Positions 9,109 through 17,207 of a stretch of DNA of 51,702 bases are shown here, in pieces. Below the pieces are notes generated by a model. That model was given only the letters and a program-made list of their open reading frames with translations. It made no database searches and had not been told where the DNA came from. Source of the stretch: an uncultured Fidelibacterota bacterium (lineage in GTDB: Bacteria > Fidelibacterota > Marinisomatia > Marinisomatales > UBA1611); NCBI GenBank assembly GCA_902559415.1, contig CACEHW010000001.1, positions 109,382 through 161,083 on the forward strand, written 5' to 3'. Position numbers and translations under genes: made by a program. Positions within the stretch are counted from its first letter, which is position 1. The number at the start of each line of letters is the position of its first letter.

Positions 9109-9873
9109 ATGGGGAAATCACCACACTCATTTAGAAAAAAGTGGGGTCAGAATTTTCTAGTTGATCCAAATATTATTAATAAAATACATAATACAATAAA
9201 ACCGATAAGTAGTGATAATATTCTTGAAATTGGTCCAGGAGATGGCGCTTTAACCCAAATTCTTCTACCTGCTGTGAAGGATATGATTTCCGTGGAAGTT
9301 GATCCATTGCTTATTGAAAAATTATATGGGAATGAGAACTTAAGATCACTAAAAATAATTCATGATGATATTTTAAAAACTAATATTTATGATTTGGATA
9401 TCATTAACCCTGTGCGAGTTATTGGAAACATCCCTTATAATATTACTTCCCAGATTATCTTTTGGCTAATAGAACAATTAGACTTTTGGGAAGATGCATT
9501 TATTATGGTTCAAAAAGAAGTCGCTCAAAGGTTAGTTGCCAAGGCATCTACAAAAGAATATGGTAGGTTGACTGTCGTTGTTGGTGCCTATTTAGATGTT
9601 GAATATTGTTTTTCTATTCCGCCAACAGTTTTTATTCCTAGGCCAAAAGTAAATTCAGCCTTTATAAGGCTTACTAAGAAAAAACACGCATTAGTAGAAG
9701 ATAGTAAATATGTAAAATTTAATAATGTTGTAAGAGTGGCTTTTAATCAAAGAAGAAAAATGTTAAAAAACTCTCTTAAAGGTTGGGGTATCCCTAATAA
9801 AGTAAAAGAGAAAATTAATTTTTCAAGGAGGCCAGAGACTTTATCAATAGAAGAATTTGCAATGTTAGTTTAA
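9109..9873 (+). CDS. rsmA: 16S rRNA dimethyladenosine transferase (KsgA)
   Basis: RsmA dimethylates the two adjacent adenines of the helix 45 loop of 16S rRNA (E. coli A1518 and A1519) late in 30S assembly, using SAM. The product has the N-terminal KKWGQNFLVD motif, the SAM-binding EIGPGDGALT motif at about residue 40, the catalytic GNIPYNI motif at about 106, and FIPRPKVNSAF near 180. The length of 254 is normal. It lies 15 bases after the TatD gene with no recognisable Shine-Dalgarno. Confidence 0.97.
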   Translation: MGKSPHSFRKKWGQNFLVDPNIINKIHNTIKPISSDNILEIGPGDGALTQILLPAVKDMISVEVDPLLIEKLYGNENLRSLKIIHDDILKTNIYDLDIINPVRVIGNIPYNITSQIIFWLIEQLDFWEDAFIMVQKEVAQRLVAKASTKEYGRLTVVVGAYLDVEYCFSIPPTVFIPRPKVNSAFIRLTKKKHALVEDSKYVKFNNVVRVAFNQRRKMLKNSLKGWGIPNKVKEKINFSRRPETLSIEEFAMLV

Positions 9874-9876
9874 TAC

Positions 9877-9905
9877 TTGATTATATGACAATACACAATT
9901 AAGAT
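9877..9905 (+). promoter_or_regulatory. Candidate promoter for rpsU
   Basis: TTGATT (9877-9882) and TAAGAT (9900-9905) are separated by 17 bases, close to a sigma70 promoter. This would leave a leader of about 40 bases before the rpsU start. Its place, right after rsmA and before a gene with its own terminator, fits a separately transcribed rpsU. The match is by eye only. Confidence 0.35.
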
Positions 9906-9939
9906 TCGCAGCAATTTTAATGTACCACACTTGCACTTT

Positions 9940-9947
9940 AGGAGGTG
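9940..9947 (+). promoter_or_regulatory. rpsU: Near-perfect Shine-Dalgarno of rpsU
   Basis: The sequence AGGAGGTG is complementary to the 16S 3' end over eight bases and ends 6 bases before the GTG at 9954. It decides the start: an in-frame GTG at 9945 lies inside the Shine-Dalgarno itself and cannot be served by it. No other gene in the window has so complete a match. Confidence 0.85.
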
Positions 9948-9953
9948 AATATA

Positions 9954-10214
9954 GTGGTAGAAATACAAGTTAGAGATAAAGAATCTCTTGAAAGAGCCTT
10001 AAGGCGTTTTAAAAAGAAATGGGAAAGAGCGGGCATCCTTAGGGAGCTTCGTGGAAGAGCATTTTATATAAAACCTAGTGATGAAAAAAGAGAAGCTAGA
10101 AAAAAAGCTACTCGAAGAATGGCTAGGAATGCTAGAATAGAGGCTTTAAGGAATAATCCAAGAGGCGCTAGAAGAAGAAAAAAGCGCACAACGGATACAC
10201 GCCGCAGTCGATAA
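9954..10214 (+). CDS. rpsU: 30S ribosomal protein bS21
   Basis: The 86-residue product begins MVEIQVRDKESLERALRRFK and continues with the KKWERAGILRELRGR core typical of bS21, a late-assembling protein near the 16S 3' end and the anti-Shine-Dalgarno. It has a longer, very Arg/Lys-rich tail than the common 60-70 residue form. The GTG at 9954 is chosen because it is correctly spaced from the Shine-Dalgarno. The gene has its own candidate promoter and a strong terminator, so it is probably monocistronic. In Flavobacterium johnsoniae, rpsU has an exceptional Shine-Dalgarno used for autoregulation; a similar loop here is inference. Confidence 0.95.
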   Translation: MVEIQVRDKESLERALRRFKKKWERAGILRELRGRAFYIKPSDEKREARKKATRRMARNARIEALRNNPRGARRRKKRTTDTRRSR

Positions 10215-10246
10215 ACATAGTAACTTTAAAAAGTTATTAGATTATT

Positions 10247-10275
10247 AAGGGCTCGTTTTTCTGGGCCCTTTTTTT
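10247..10275 (+). terminator. Rho-independent terminator after rpsU
   Basis: Arms AAGGGCTC (10247-10254) and GGGCCCTT (10263-10270) pair over 8 base pairs with one T-G wobble, around an 8-base loop. The 3' arm runs into seven T residues (10269-10275). It lies 32 bases after the rpsU stop and 43 bases before glmM. Confidence 0.88.
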
Positions 10276-10318
10276 ATGTAAATGGTTAATATTATTTATT
10301 TATTTTTAGGAATCAATT

Positions 10319-11662
10319 ATGTTAATTAGAAGTATATCCGGTATAAGAGGTCTTGTAAATGAAGATCTAAAGGAAAATTCTATTATTAACTATGCAAATG
10401 CTCTTCATGAGTATCTTCCAGAAGGTGTTATTTATGCAGGAAGAGATAGCAGGCCCTCTGGGGGAGAAATTGCACAGTTAATGATAGATGAACTAATTAG
10501 ACTTGGCCGCACAATTATTTATTGCGGTATCGTTCCAACACCAACTGTCCAATATATGGTTCATATTAGTGAAGCAGTTGGCGGATTTATTATTACTGCT
10601 AGTCATAACCCAATTGAGTGGAATGGTATAAAATTTTTAAGAGAGGATAGCACTTTTTTTCATAAGGAAGATTGTGAAAAATTATTTGAAATAGCTGATA
10701 ATTTTTCCTCAATGAAAAAATACCCTAATGAAAAAGGTATGCTTTGGGAGGAAAAAAATGCTATTTACAAGCACTCTGTCAAATGTTCATCTTTGGAATG
10801 TATTGATTTAGATACCATCAGAAGTAAAAAATTTAAAGTTGTCATTGATTCTGTCAATGGTGCAGGTGCTGACGCATTGCCATCGATGTTAGATTTATTA
10901 GGATGTGAGATCATAGAATTAGATTGTGAGCCAACTGGTGTTTTTAATAGAGGCACAGAGCCTTTACCTGAAAATCTTATGGGGCTTTCAAAAGAAATAG
11001 TCAATAATAATGCTGACGTAGGTTTTGCTGTTGATCCAGATGCTGATAGATTAGCTGTAGTTGATGAAAAAGGTAACCCTTTAGGTGAAGAGTACACTCT
11101 TGTACTAGCTGCTGATGGTTACATAAATACACTTAAGGCAAAAGAAGAAATTTTTATTTCAAATCTTTCTACTTCTTTAGCATTAGACAAATTAGCATTG
11201 TTAAAAAGTTGCCAAGTAAAAAGATCTGCTGTCGGTGAGATAAATGTAGTGAATAAAATGAATGAAGTAGGGTCAAACCTTGGCGGAGAAGGAAACGGTG
11301 GAGTGATTTTAAGAGAATGTCACCTAGGCCGAGACTCATTAGTTGCGGCCACTATGGTTTTAAATCGAATGGCACAGTCTTTATCTCCGATTAGCGAGAT
11401 TTATAATTCTCTTCCTCAGTTTGAAATAGTTAAAGATAAGGTAAGTGTTAAAGGGATAAATAGTGATGACTTTCTATCAAAAGTAGATAAATACTTTCAG
11501 GATGGTGAGAAAAATAATATAGATGGATTAAAAATTACTTGGGATGAAAAATGGATTCACCTTAGGTCATCAAATACAGAACCCATTATCAGAATCTATG
11601 CCGAAGCTCCATCTAAAAAAGAAGCTGAGGACCTTGTTTTACAAGTTAAGAATTTAATTTAA
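10319..11662 (+). CDS. glmM: Phosphoglucosamine mutase-type phosphohexomutase
   Basis: This enzyme of the alpha-D-phosphohexomutase superfamily probably converts glucosamine-6-phosphate to glucosamine-1-phosphate for UDP-GlcNAc, feeding peptidoglycan and lipid A. The catalytic phosphoserine is in TASHNP (about Ser95), the metal loop is DPDADR (about 239-244), the sugar loop is GGEGNGGVI and the phosphate-binding loop is RSSNTEP near the end. The GGEGNGG sugar loop is the variety seen in Bacteroidetes and related GlmM enzymes rather than the GGEQSGH of E. coli GlmM. Phosphomannomutase activity cannot be excluded from sequence. An AGGA seven bases before the ATG is a weak ribosome site. Confidence 0.85.
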   Translation: MLIRSISGIRGLVNEDLKENSIINYANALHEYLPEGVIYAGRDSRPSGGEIAQLMIDELIRLGRTIIYCGIVPTPTVQYMVHISEAVGGFIITASHNPIEWNGIKFLREDSTFFHKEDCEKLFEIADNFSSMKKYPNEKGMLWEEKNAIYKHSVKCSSLECIDLDTIRSKKFKVVIDSVNGAGADALPSMLDLLGCEIIELDCEPTGVFNRGTEPLPENLMGLSKEIVNNNADVGFAVDPDADRLAVVDEKGNPLGEEYTLVLAADGYINTLKAKEEIFISNLSTSLALDKLALLKSCQVKRSAVGEINVVNKMNEVGSNLGGEGNGGVILRECHLGRDSLVAATMVLNRMAQSLSPISEIYNSLPQFEIVKDKVSVKGINSDDFLSKVDKYFQDGEKNNIDGLKITWDEKWIHLRSSNTEPIIRIYAEAPSKKEAEDLVLQVKNLI

Positions 11663-11721
11663 CCCTAATCTCGCAAAATTATATTAGTTGTATATAGCAA
11701 ATAAATCAAAATGGGGAAAAA

Positions 11722-13128
11722 ATGAGTGAGTCAATTATAGTAAAAAAAGGATCAGAGATTGAATTGAAAATTGAATCTCTAGCTTTCGGTGGAATGGGGT
11801 TAGCTAAATTAGATGACTTTGTTATTTTTGTAAAAAATGGAATCCCTGGGCAACATGTCAATGCTTTTATATATAAAAAGAAAAAAGGTTTTGCTGAAGC
11901 AAGGGTTACAAAAATTATTGATGAATCACCATATGCTACTGAATCAAAATGCAGTCATCATTGGATTTGTAGTAAACTTCAGGGTCTTTCTTACGAACAG
12001 CAATTAAAAGAAAAAGAGAAACAGGTTGAGGATGCCTTTAAGCGGCTTGGCGGATTTTCAGATTTTAAATTAAATGATATTAGAGGAGCTGAAAAGCTTT
12101 ATAATTATCGCAATAAAATGGAATTTACATTTTCTTCTCGCCGCTGGATTCTTGAATCTGAAGATGAAGGTGTAGATAGTTCGTTTGCTTTAGGCTTACA
12201 CATACCTGGAAGGTATGATAAGATATTAGATGTTGATGAATGTCATATCCAGCCAGAATTAGGAAATAAAATACTATCGATCGCTAAAGATGTATGTATT
12301 AATCATCGAGAATTAAAACCATATGATCCAAAAACAAACGTAGGTTTCCTCAGGTATTTAATGTTGAGGTTTGGGGTAAAAACTGGGCAGTTAATGGTAA
12401 ATATAGTCACTGCTTATGATGATATAAATAAATTATCTCCATTAATTGACAGATTATTAAAAGAGGTTCCAGAAATAACCTCAATGGTTAATAACGTCAA
12501 TACTCGTAAAGCAGATGTAGCATACGGAGAATTTGAAAATCTAATCTTTGGGAACAAGTATATTGAAGAAAAAATTGGAGGGTTAAAATTTGAAATATCT
12601 GCCAATTCATTTTTTCAGACTAATTCATATCAAGGTGAAGTTCTTTATGAGGAAGTGAAAAAAGCAGCCAACCTAAAAGGTGATGAAATTGTTTATGATC
12701 TTTATTGTGGGACTGGTAGCATTGCATTATATCTAGCAAGCCATGTGAAAGAAGTATATGGGTTTGAAGTAATTAGGTCATCATTAGAAAATGCAGAAAA
12801 AAATTCTGTTATTAATAAAATTGACAACGCTCATTTTTTGAAAGCGAATTTAGATACTTTTTTTAAGTCTGGACAGCTACCAAGAAAGGTGCCTAAGCCA
12901 GATATTGTTATTGTTGACCCTCCTCGAGCAGGGATGCATCCTGATATGTCAGGTTATCTACATAAATTGAAAGCTGATAAAATCATATATGTATCTTGTA
13001 ATCCATCAACTCAAGCAAGGGACGTTCAAATACTTTCTGAGTGTGGATATAAAATAATAAACACGGTAATGGTAGATATGTTTCCACATACTCCACATAT
13101 TGAGACGGTTATGTTACTTTCGAAGTAA
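11722..13128 (+). CDS. rlmD: 23S rRNA (uracil-C5)-methyltransferase, RlmD/RumA family
   Basis: The 468-residue product has an N-terminal TRAM RNA-binding domain (about 1-65), a central region and a C-terminal SAM methyltransferase with YDLYCGTGSIALYLA, the VDPPRAG motif and the catalytic Cys in VSCNPSTQARD (about 426). RlmD normally binds a 4Fe-4S cluster through C-x5-C-x2-C and one distant Cys. Here Cys77, Cys83 and Cys174 are present, but a two-residue gap removes the third Cys (ICSKLQ where CGGCxxQ is usual). The cluster may be altered or absent. The gene overlaps the convergent LolA-like gene by 15 bases. Confidence 0.9.
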   Translation: MSESIIVKKGSEIELKIESLAFGGMGLAKLDDFVIFVKNGIPGQHVNAFIYKKKKGFAEARVTKIIDESPYATESKCSHHWICSKLQGLSYEQQLKEKEKQVEDAFKRLGGFSDFKLNDIRGAEKLYNYRNKMEFTFSSRRWILESEDEGVDSSFALGLHIPGRYDKILDVDECHIQPELGNKILSIAKDVCINHRELKPYDPKTNVGFLRYLMLRFGVKTGQLMVNIVTAYDDINKLSPLIDRLLKEVPEITSMVNNVNTRKADVAYGEFENLIFGNKYIEEKIGGLKFEISANSFFQTNSYQGEVLYEEVKKAANLKGDEIVYDLYCGTGSIALYLASHVKEVYGFEVIRSSLENAEKNSVINKIDNAHFLKANLDTFFKSGQLPRKVPKPDIVIVDPPRAGMHPDMSGYLHKLKADKIIYVSCNPSTQARDVQILSECGYKIINTVMVDMFPHTPHIETVMLLSK

Positions 13129-13857
13129 TGCCTTTGAAAATCTAGAATCAGGAATTTTTTTATTAAATTGGATATTATCTATTATCCATTCTGTCCCTTT
13201 ACTATTTCTTTTTAACTCATCTTTATATACAAATTTTGAAGGGAACCATCGCCCTTCTATTTTTTTAATGCCCTCTAATGATGCAGTTTTAAGAAGTTTA
13301 CCACTCTTAGCATACAGTTCTTCTTTTTTGGGTAGTAGATATTCCTTATCAACCCAAGATCTTCTTTTTGGATAAGAGATCCCTTTCACTTTTGCATCTA
13401 ATACCATAATCCAGTGATCTCTACCATCTAACATAGTTGATCCTTCTATAGTTGCGCTATAAAGTTCTTCTATTGGGCGGTCTTCCATCATATCATTATA
13501 TGACATATCAGAGCCCATTACTGATTGTCTGAGCATATGACCAGAAATTTGGATAACTCGGTCAGTTTGAGGAGAATAGGTATACAACTTTTCTCCTATT
13601 TTCAACATTTTTGTTCCGGCTTCTCTTGGAGGAGATAGATATTCGGTGAATGCGAGTTCAGTGCCAACTACCCAATTTTTTGATTCAATTGTTCTATTAT
13701 TTCGCCTGCCTTTAACAACCATTTTACTAGTTATTATCCTAGACTCTGCATTGAGGTTTTGATCCATTGCTTTCATTATATCATCTGCGCTCATTTGATC
13801 AGATTGAGTGAATAAAAAAGAAGAGGAAAGAAAAAATAAAATCAAACCATTTTTCAT
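13114..13857 (-). CDS. LolA-like outer membrane lipoprotein-sorting family protein
   Basis: The 247-residue product has a signal peptide (LFT|Q) and matches the COG2834 LolA-like family: AESRIITSKMVVKG, the LSPPREAGTKMLKIGEKLYTYSP block and DRVIQISGHMLRQS. The family folds into an open barrel that carries hydrophobic cargo across the periplasm. Proteins of this subtype are often coded next to FtsX/MMPL-type transporters rather than acting as the housekeeping LolA. Here it ends a six-gene operon, its ATG overlaps the preceding permease stop by 4 bases, and AAGGAG precedes it. Its cargo is unknown: lipoprotein, lipid or another hydrophobic molecule. Confidence 0.82.
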   Translation of the reverse strand: MKNGLILFFLSSSFLFTQSDQMSADDIMKAMDQNLNAESRIITSKMVVKGRRNNRTIESKNWVVGTELAFTEYLSPPREAGTKMLKIGEKLYTYSPQTDRVIQISGHMLRQSVMGSDMSYNDMMEDRPIEELYSATIEGSTMLDGRDHWIMVLDAKVKGISYPKRRSWVDKEYLLPKKEELYAKSGKLLKTASLEGIKKIEGRWFPSKFVYKDELKRNSKGTEWIIDNIQFNKKIPDSRFSKALLRK

Positions 13858-15308
13858 GCTTCAAGCTCCTTAAATAATTGTGACATTTCACGCTTATAAA
13901 TAGCAAGACCAGCAAGCATTGTTCCTAGTACAGTTGCTAAAACGCCAGGGATAAACCCTATATAATACAATTCTGATGTTACTTTAGCATAGAAAACATT
14001 AGGTAATACCATTTCACTTGACATTTGATTTATAGCCTCTGAATAATCTATGCCAAACTCTTGTACGTAATAAGTAAGAGATACTCCTAAAATTGTTCCT
14101 AATAATGTTCCTACAAATCCAATAATTACTGCTTCAATTATCATTGATCGGTATACTTGCCCCTTAGACTCTCCTATTGCTAGGCGAAGCCCAAACTCAC
14201 CGTAGCGTCGTAAACCATTCATCAATCCCATATTCCATAAAACAACCATAACAATAACCAAAAATATTGCTGCCATGACGCTCATCGCTACATTACTAAA
14301 ATCAACCATACTTGCTAGTTGACTACTATCTCTTAGAGCAATCATTTTGGGGGAAAAGATAGCTGGGTCTTCTACAGATAAATCCTCCCATTCATCAATA
14401 TTGTCATACATCTGATTGTCAGATAATGCATCCGTTCTTTGTTTTGGTAGCTTTCTTTTTTCAGCGTTACTGATTTTATTCCATCCTGCCATATAAGATA
14501 GAGCATTATATGATTCTTCATTGCGAAGCATCTGTTCGATACTATCGCTATATGTTAAATTGAAATCACTTCGAATTCTTACTGCGTCTTCGTCATCATA
14601 ATAAAGAGAATTATGGTAGCCAAATATTTCTGAAGCGGCATCTTCCATATCAAGAGCTTGTCTTACGCCAGAAATATCAACTAGTATCATTTGCCTATCT
14701 GCTTGACCTTTATTCAAATTAAATGTTCCTACTACATTAAAATTATATGTAGTAAAAGCATTGTCCATCGTAGAACTAATTAGTGTTATTGCACTCCCAA
14801 TATTGACATTTAGTTGCTCAGCTAATTTTAAGCTAATTAGTGCATCATCTCTATCTTTAAGAAGATGACCACTTATCAGATATTTTTCAAGCTCCCATAT
14901 CTCTGCTTGACGAGATTTTTCTGAAAAAAAATCAATTCCAATTCCAAAAACTGGTGCTTGTTCTTTCGTTTCTCCATTTTCATTAGGGACATCTAGTAAT
15001 CCGCCAAATGTGATTCGAGGACTCCAAAAATAATTTGGGTACATATTATAAAGAGTTCGAATTATTTTATCAGTTTCAAATAGTGCAAGATCATTAGGTA
15101 GCTGGTTGCTTTCCTTTTCATATGCTTTTGTAACCACCTTTACATGACCACTTGAAATAACAGCAGTACTTTGTAGAAAATTATTCATCGCTCCTTCCAT
15201 AAACCCTATTCCAAATATGACAAGTGTAACAGTAATAACAATTGCTAATAATGGGAAAAGACTACGAGAGCGATCTCTGATTAATCCTTTTGCTAAAAAT
15301 TTTATCAT
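13854..15308 (-). CDS. FtsX/LolC-type ABC transporter permease (484 aa)
   Basis: It has an N-terminal transmembrane helix (about 17-38), a large periplasmic MacB-PCD-like domain, and three C-terminal helices; MGLMNGLRRYGEFGLRLAIGESKGQV is the conserved FtsX cytoplasmic loop. Type VII (MacB/LolCDE-like) transporters pass motion to the periplasm rather than moving substrate through the membrane. The periplasmic domain is long because of an acidic, low-complexity stretch around residues 280-320. It overlaps both neighbours by 4 bases and pairs with the 391-residue permease and the ATPase upstream. The two different permeases recall LolC/LolE; assignment as the true Lol system is not proven. Confidence 0.87.
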   Translation of the reverse strand: MIKFLAKGLIRDRSRSLFPLLAIVITVTLVIFGIGFMEGAMNNFLQSTAVISSGHVKVVTKAYEKESNQLPNDLALFETDKIIRTLYNMYPNYFWSPRITFGGLLDVPNENGETKEQAPVFGIGIDFFSEKSRQAEIWELEKYLISGHLLKDRDDALISLKLAEQLNVNIGSAITLISSTMDNAFTTYNFNVVGTFNLNKGQADRQMILVDISGVRQALDMEDAASEIFGYHNSLYYDDEDAVRIRSDFNLTYSDSIEQMLRNEESYNALSYMAGWNKISNAEKRKLPKQRTDALSDNQMYDNIDEWEDLSVEDPAIFSPKMIALRDSSQLASMVDFSNVAMSVMAAIFLVIVMVVLWNMGLMNGLRRYGEFGLRLAIGESKGQVYRSMIIEAVIIGFVGTLLGTILGVSLTYYVQEFGIDYSEAINQMSSEMVLPNVFYAKVTSELYYIGFIPGVLATVLGTMLAGLAIYKREMSQLFKELEA

Positions 15309-16480
15309 ACAGCTGCCCTCCCTCTTAGAGCATCTGTTGGTTTCATTTTTGTAATTTTCCTGGATGGTATATAGCTAACTACGAGTACGATAATTGATAT
15401 TAAAATTGTTGTTGAAATGATTAAGCTAAATGAATAAATAGGAATCAATCTTTTTGCAACTAGCATGCCCATTTCTGAGTAATCCATAGGTAAAGGGATA
15501 CCATTTTCCCCAAAGTAAAATAAAACTGGGCCAAACAAAATTATAGTAATTATTCCTGCTAATAATGCATTTAATCCTCCTTCAAGGGTAAAAAGCCCAA
15601 CCACCCTAGATCGAGTCATCCCTAGGGCCATGAGTGTTCCGATCTCTTTCCCTCTCCGAAATATTGATAATACCTGGGCATTAAAAATCCCCATGGCAGC
15701 TAGTGCTAGTAGTATTGAATACATAACCTGAGCGCCAGGCTCATCTGCTTTGATAATTGCCTCCATGTCTCTTATCATGTAGTCTATATCATGGTGAATC
15801 CAATCCTCAATATCTTTTATCGCTTCAAGATCTTTAGCGTATGTAACGTAGGTTGCCTGATTTTTCATAGCTAGCATTGACTGTGCTTTTGAAAGGGGTA
15901 TCCATATGTTTCCAAGATCAAGTTTAAAATTTTCTGTTTCCATAATATGAACAATGGTTCCCTCATCCGCATCGTATGTCCGGTCTGCATCTAACCAGCG
16001 TATTGTAAATGAATCTCCAACTTTAAGGTTTGCATTTTTTGCCATTCCGCTCCCTATAAGAACAGGAATAGCAATATCATTATGTTGATCAAGTACATTA
16101 GTAGGCATATTAACTATAGTTTGATCAGGGGTAATGCCTTTCATGACCACAGGCATTATACGGCCATTTGGATAGATAGATGCCTGACTAATAAGTACCC
16201 CGAAAGCATATTTTTGGTCTATTAATTTTTTGATTTGATTAGGGATAATTGAATGAGAGTCTTCAAATGTTCGAGGATCCATCGAATCATATCCTGGGTG
16301 CCAGTATGTTCCGCCGGCGACCTCGGTTTCTATCGTTATATTTTTTGCATATTCTCTCATTCCGTCATACATACCTGATATAAAAATAACTAAGAAAAAA
16401 GAAATCGATGTAACGAATACATTTAGGCTAGTTCTCAGCTTTGCTCCGAAAAGATTCTTTATTGCAATATTAAAAAGCAT
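15305..16480 (-). CDS. FtsX/LolC-type ABC transporter permease (391 aa)
   Basis: The product has an N-terminal helix (about 15-38), a periplasmic MacB-PCD-like domain and three C-terminal helices, with FRRGKEIGTLMALGMTRSRVVGLF as the FtsX loop and a C-terminal YIPSRKITKMKPTDALRGR typical of LolC/LolE/MacB permeases. It is the second half of a heterodimeric type VII exporter with the 484-residue permease, whose start overlaps its stop by 4 bases. The ATPase gene precedes it by 3 bases. Confidence 0.88.
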   Translation of the reverse strand: MLFNIAIKNLFGAKLRTSLNVFVTSISFFLVIFISGMYDGMREYAKNITIETEVAGGTYWHPGYDSMDPRTFEDSHSIIPNQIKKLIDQKYAFGVLISQASIYPNGRIMPVVMKGITPDQTIVNMPTNVLDQHNDIAIPVLIGSGMAKNANLKVGDSFTIRWLDADRTYDADEGTIVHIMETENFKLDLGNIWIPLSKAQSMLAMKNQATYVTYAKDLEAIKDIEDWIHHDIDYMIRDMEAIIKADEPGAQVMYSILLALAAMGIFNAQVLSIFRRGKEIGTLMALGMTRSRVVGLFTLEGGLNALLAGIITIILFGPVLFYFGENGIPLPMDYSEMGMLVAKRLIPIYSFSLIISTTILISIIVLVVSYIPSRKITKMKPTDALRGRAAV

Positions 16481-16483
16481 TAT

Positions 16484-17194
16484 TTATGTAGATTTTGGGT
16501 TAGATATTTTTTCATCATTAATAATTTTTCCATCTTCTAAATGGATAATCCTTCTAAGGTAGCCCATAATTTTTTCATCGTGTGTTGCAAACACAAAAGA
16601 GGTTGATATTTCTGAATTAAGTTTGGATAATATTTTCATGATATTGTGAGAGTTTTCTGCATCTAGGTTCGCTGTAGGTTCATCTGCAAGCAATAATGCT
16701 GGTTCATGCACAATGGCTCTTGCTATCGCTGTACGTTGGCACTCTCCACCACTCATATCAGCTGGCTTTGAGTTTATTTTATCTTTAAGGCCTACCCATT
16801 CAACTGCTTGGGTTACTTTTTTTTCTCTTTCAGCTTTTTCCATATTATTTAGAACTAAAGGGAGTTCTACATTTTCATATACTGTGTATACTGGGAGCAG
16901 GTTATAGCTTTGAAAAATAAACCCCATATGTTTTCGTCTAATTATCGCTCTTTCATTGTGAGATGTATTATCCATTGAATTTCCAAGAACGCTTACGCTA
17001 CCTTCCGTCGCTGAATCTAAACCGCCAATAATATTCAAAAGAGTTGTTTTTCCTGACCCTGATGGGCCAACCAAGCCAATAAATTCGCCTTCAGAAAGTT
17101 TTAAATCTATGTTTTGCAGTGCTGTGAAATAATTTCCTCCAACCGGAAATTGTTTAACTAAATTTTTTATGTTAATTACGTTTTTGTTTTCCAT
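16484..17194 (-). CDS. LolD/MacB-type ABC transporter ATP-binding protein
   Basis: The 236-residue ATPase has Walker A GPSGSGKTT (about 43-51), the Q-loop FIFQSYNLLPVYT, signature MSGGECQRTAIARA, Walker B LLADEPTANLD and a switch His in FATHDE. These are the features of the LolD/MacB/FtsE subfamily. It should power the two FtsX-type permeases just downstream. AAGGAG lies 9 bases before its ATG. LolD is the best guess for the class, but the co-encoded beta-barrel and HMA/MauE protein suggest a dedicated exporter rather than general lipoprotein sorting. Confidence 0.92.
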   Translation of the reverse strand: MENKNVINIKNLVKQFPVGGNYFTALQNIDLKLSEGEFIGLVGPSGSGKTTLLNIIGGLDSATEGSVSVLGNSMDNTSHNERAIIRRKHMGFIFQSYNLLPVYTVYENVELPLVLNNMEKAEREKKVTQAVEWVGLKDKINSKPADMSGGECQRTAIARAIVHEPALLLADEPTANLDAENSHNIMKILSKLNSEISTSFVFATHDEKIMGYLRRIIHLEDGKIINDEKISNPKST

Positions 17195-17207
17195 TAATTA
17201 AAACTCC

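Noticed and set aside
10765-11097. Minus-strand open frame inside glmM
   Set aside because: It is wholly within glmM, with no recognisable motif or ribosome site.
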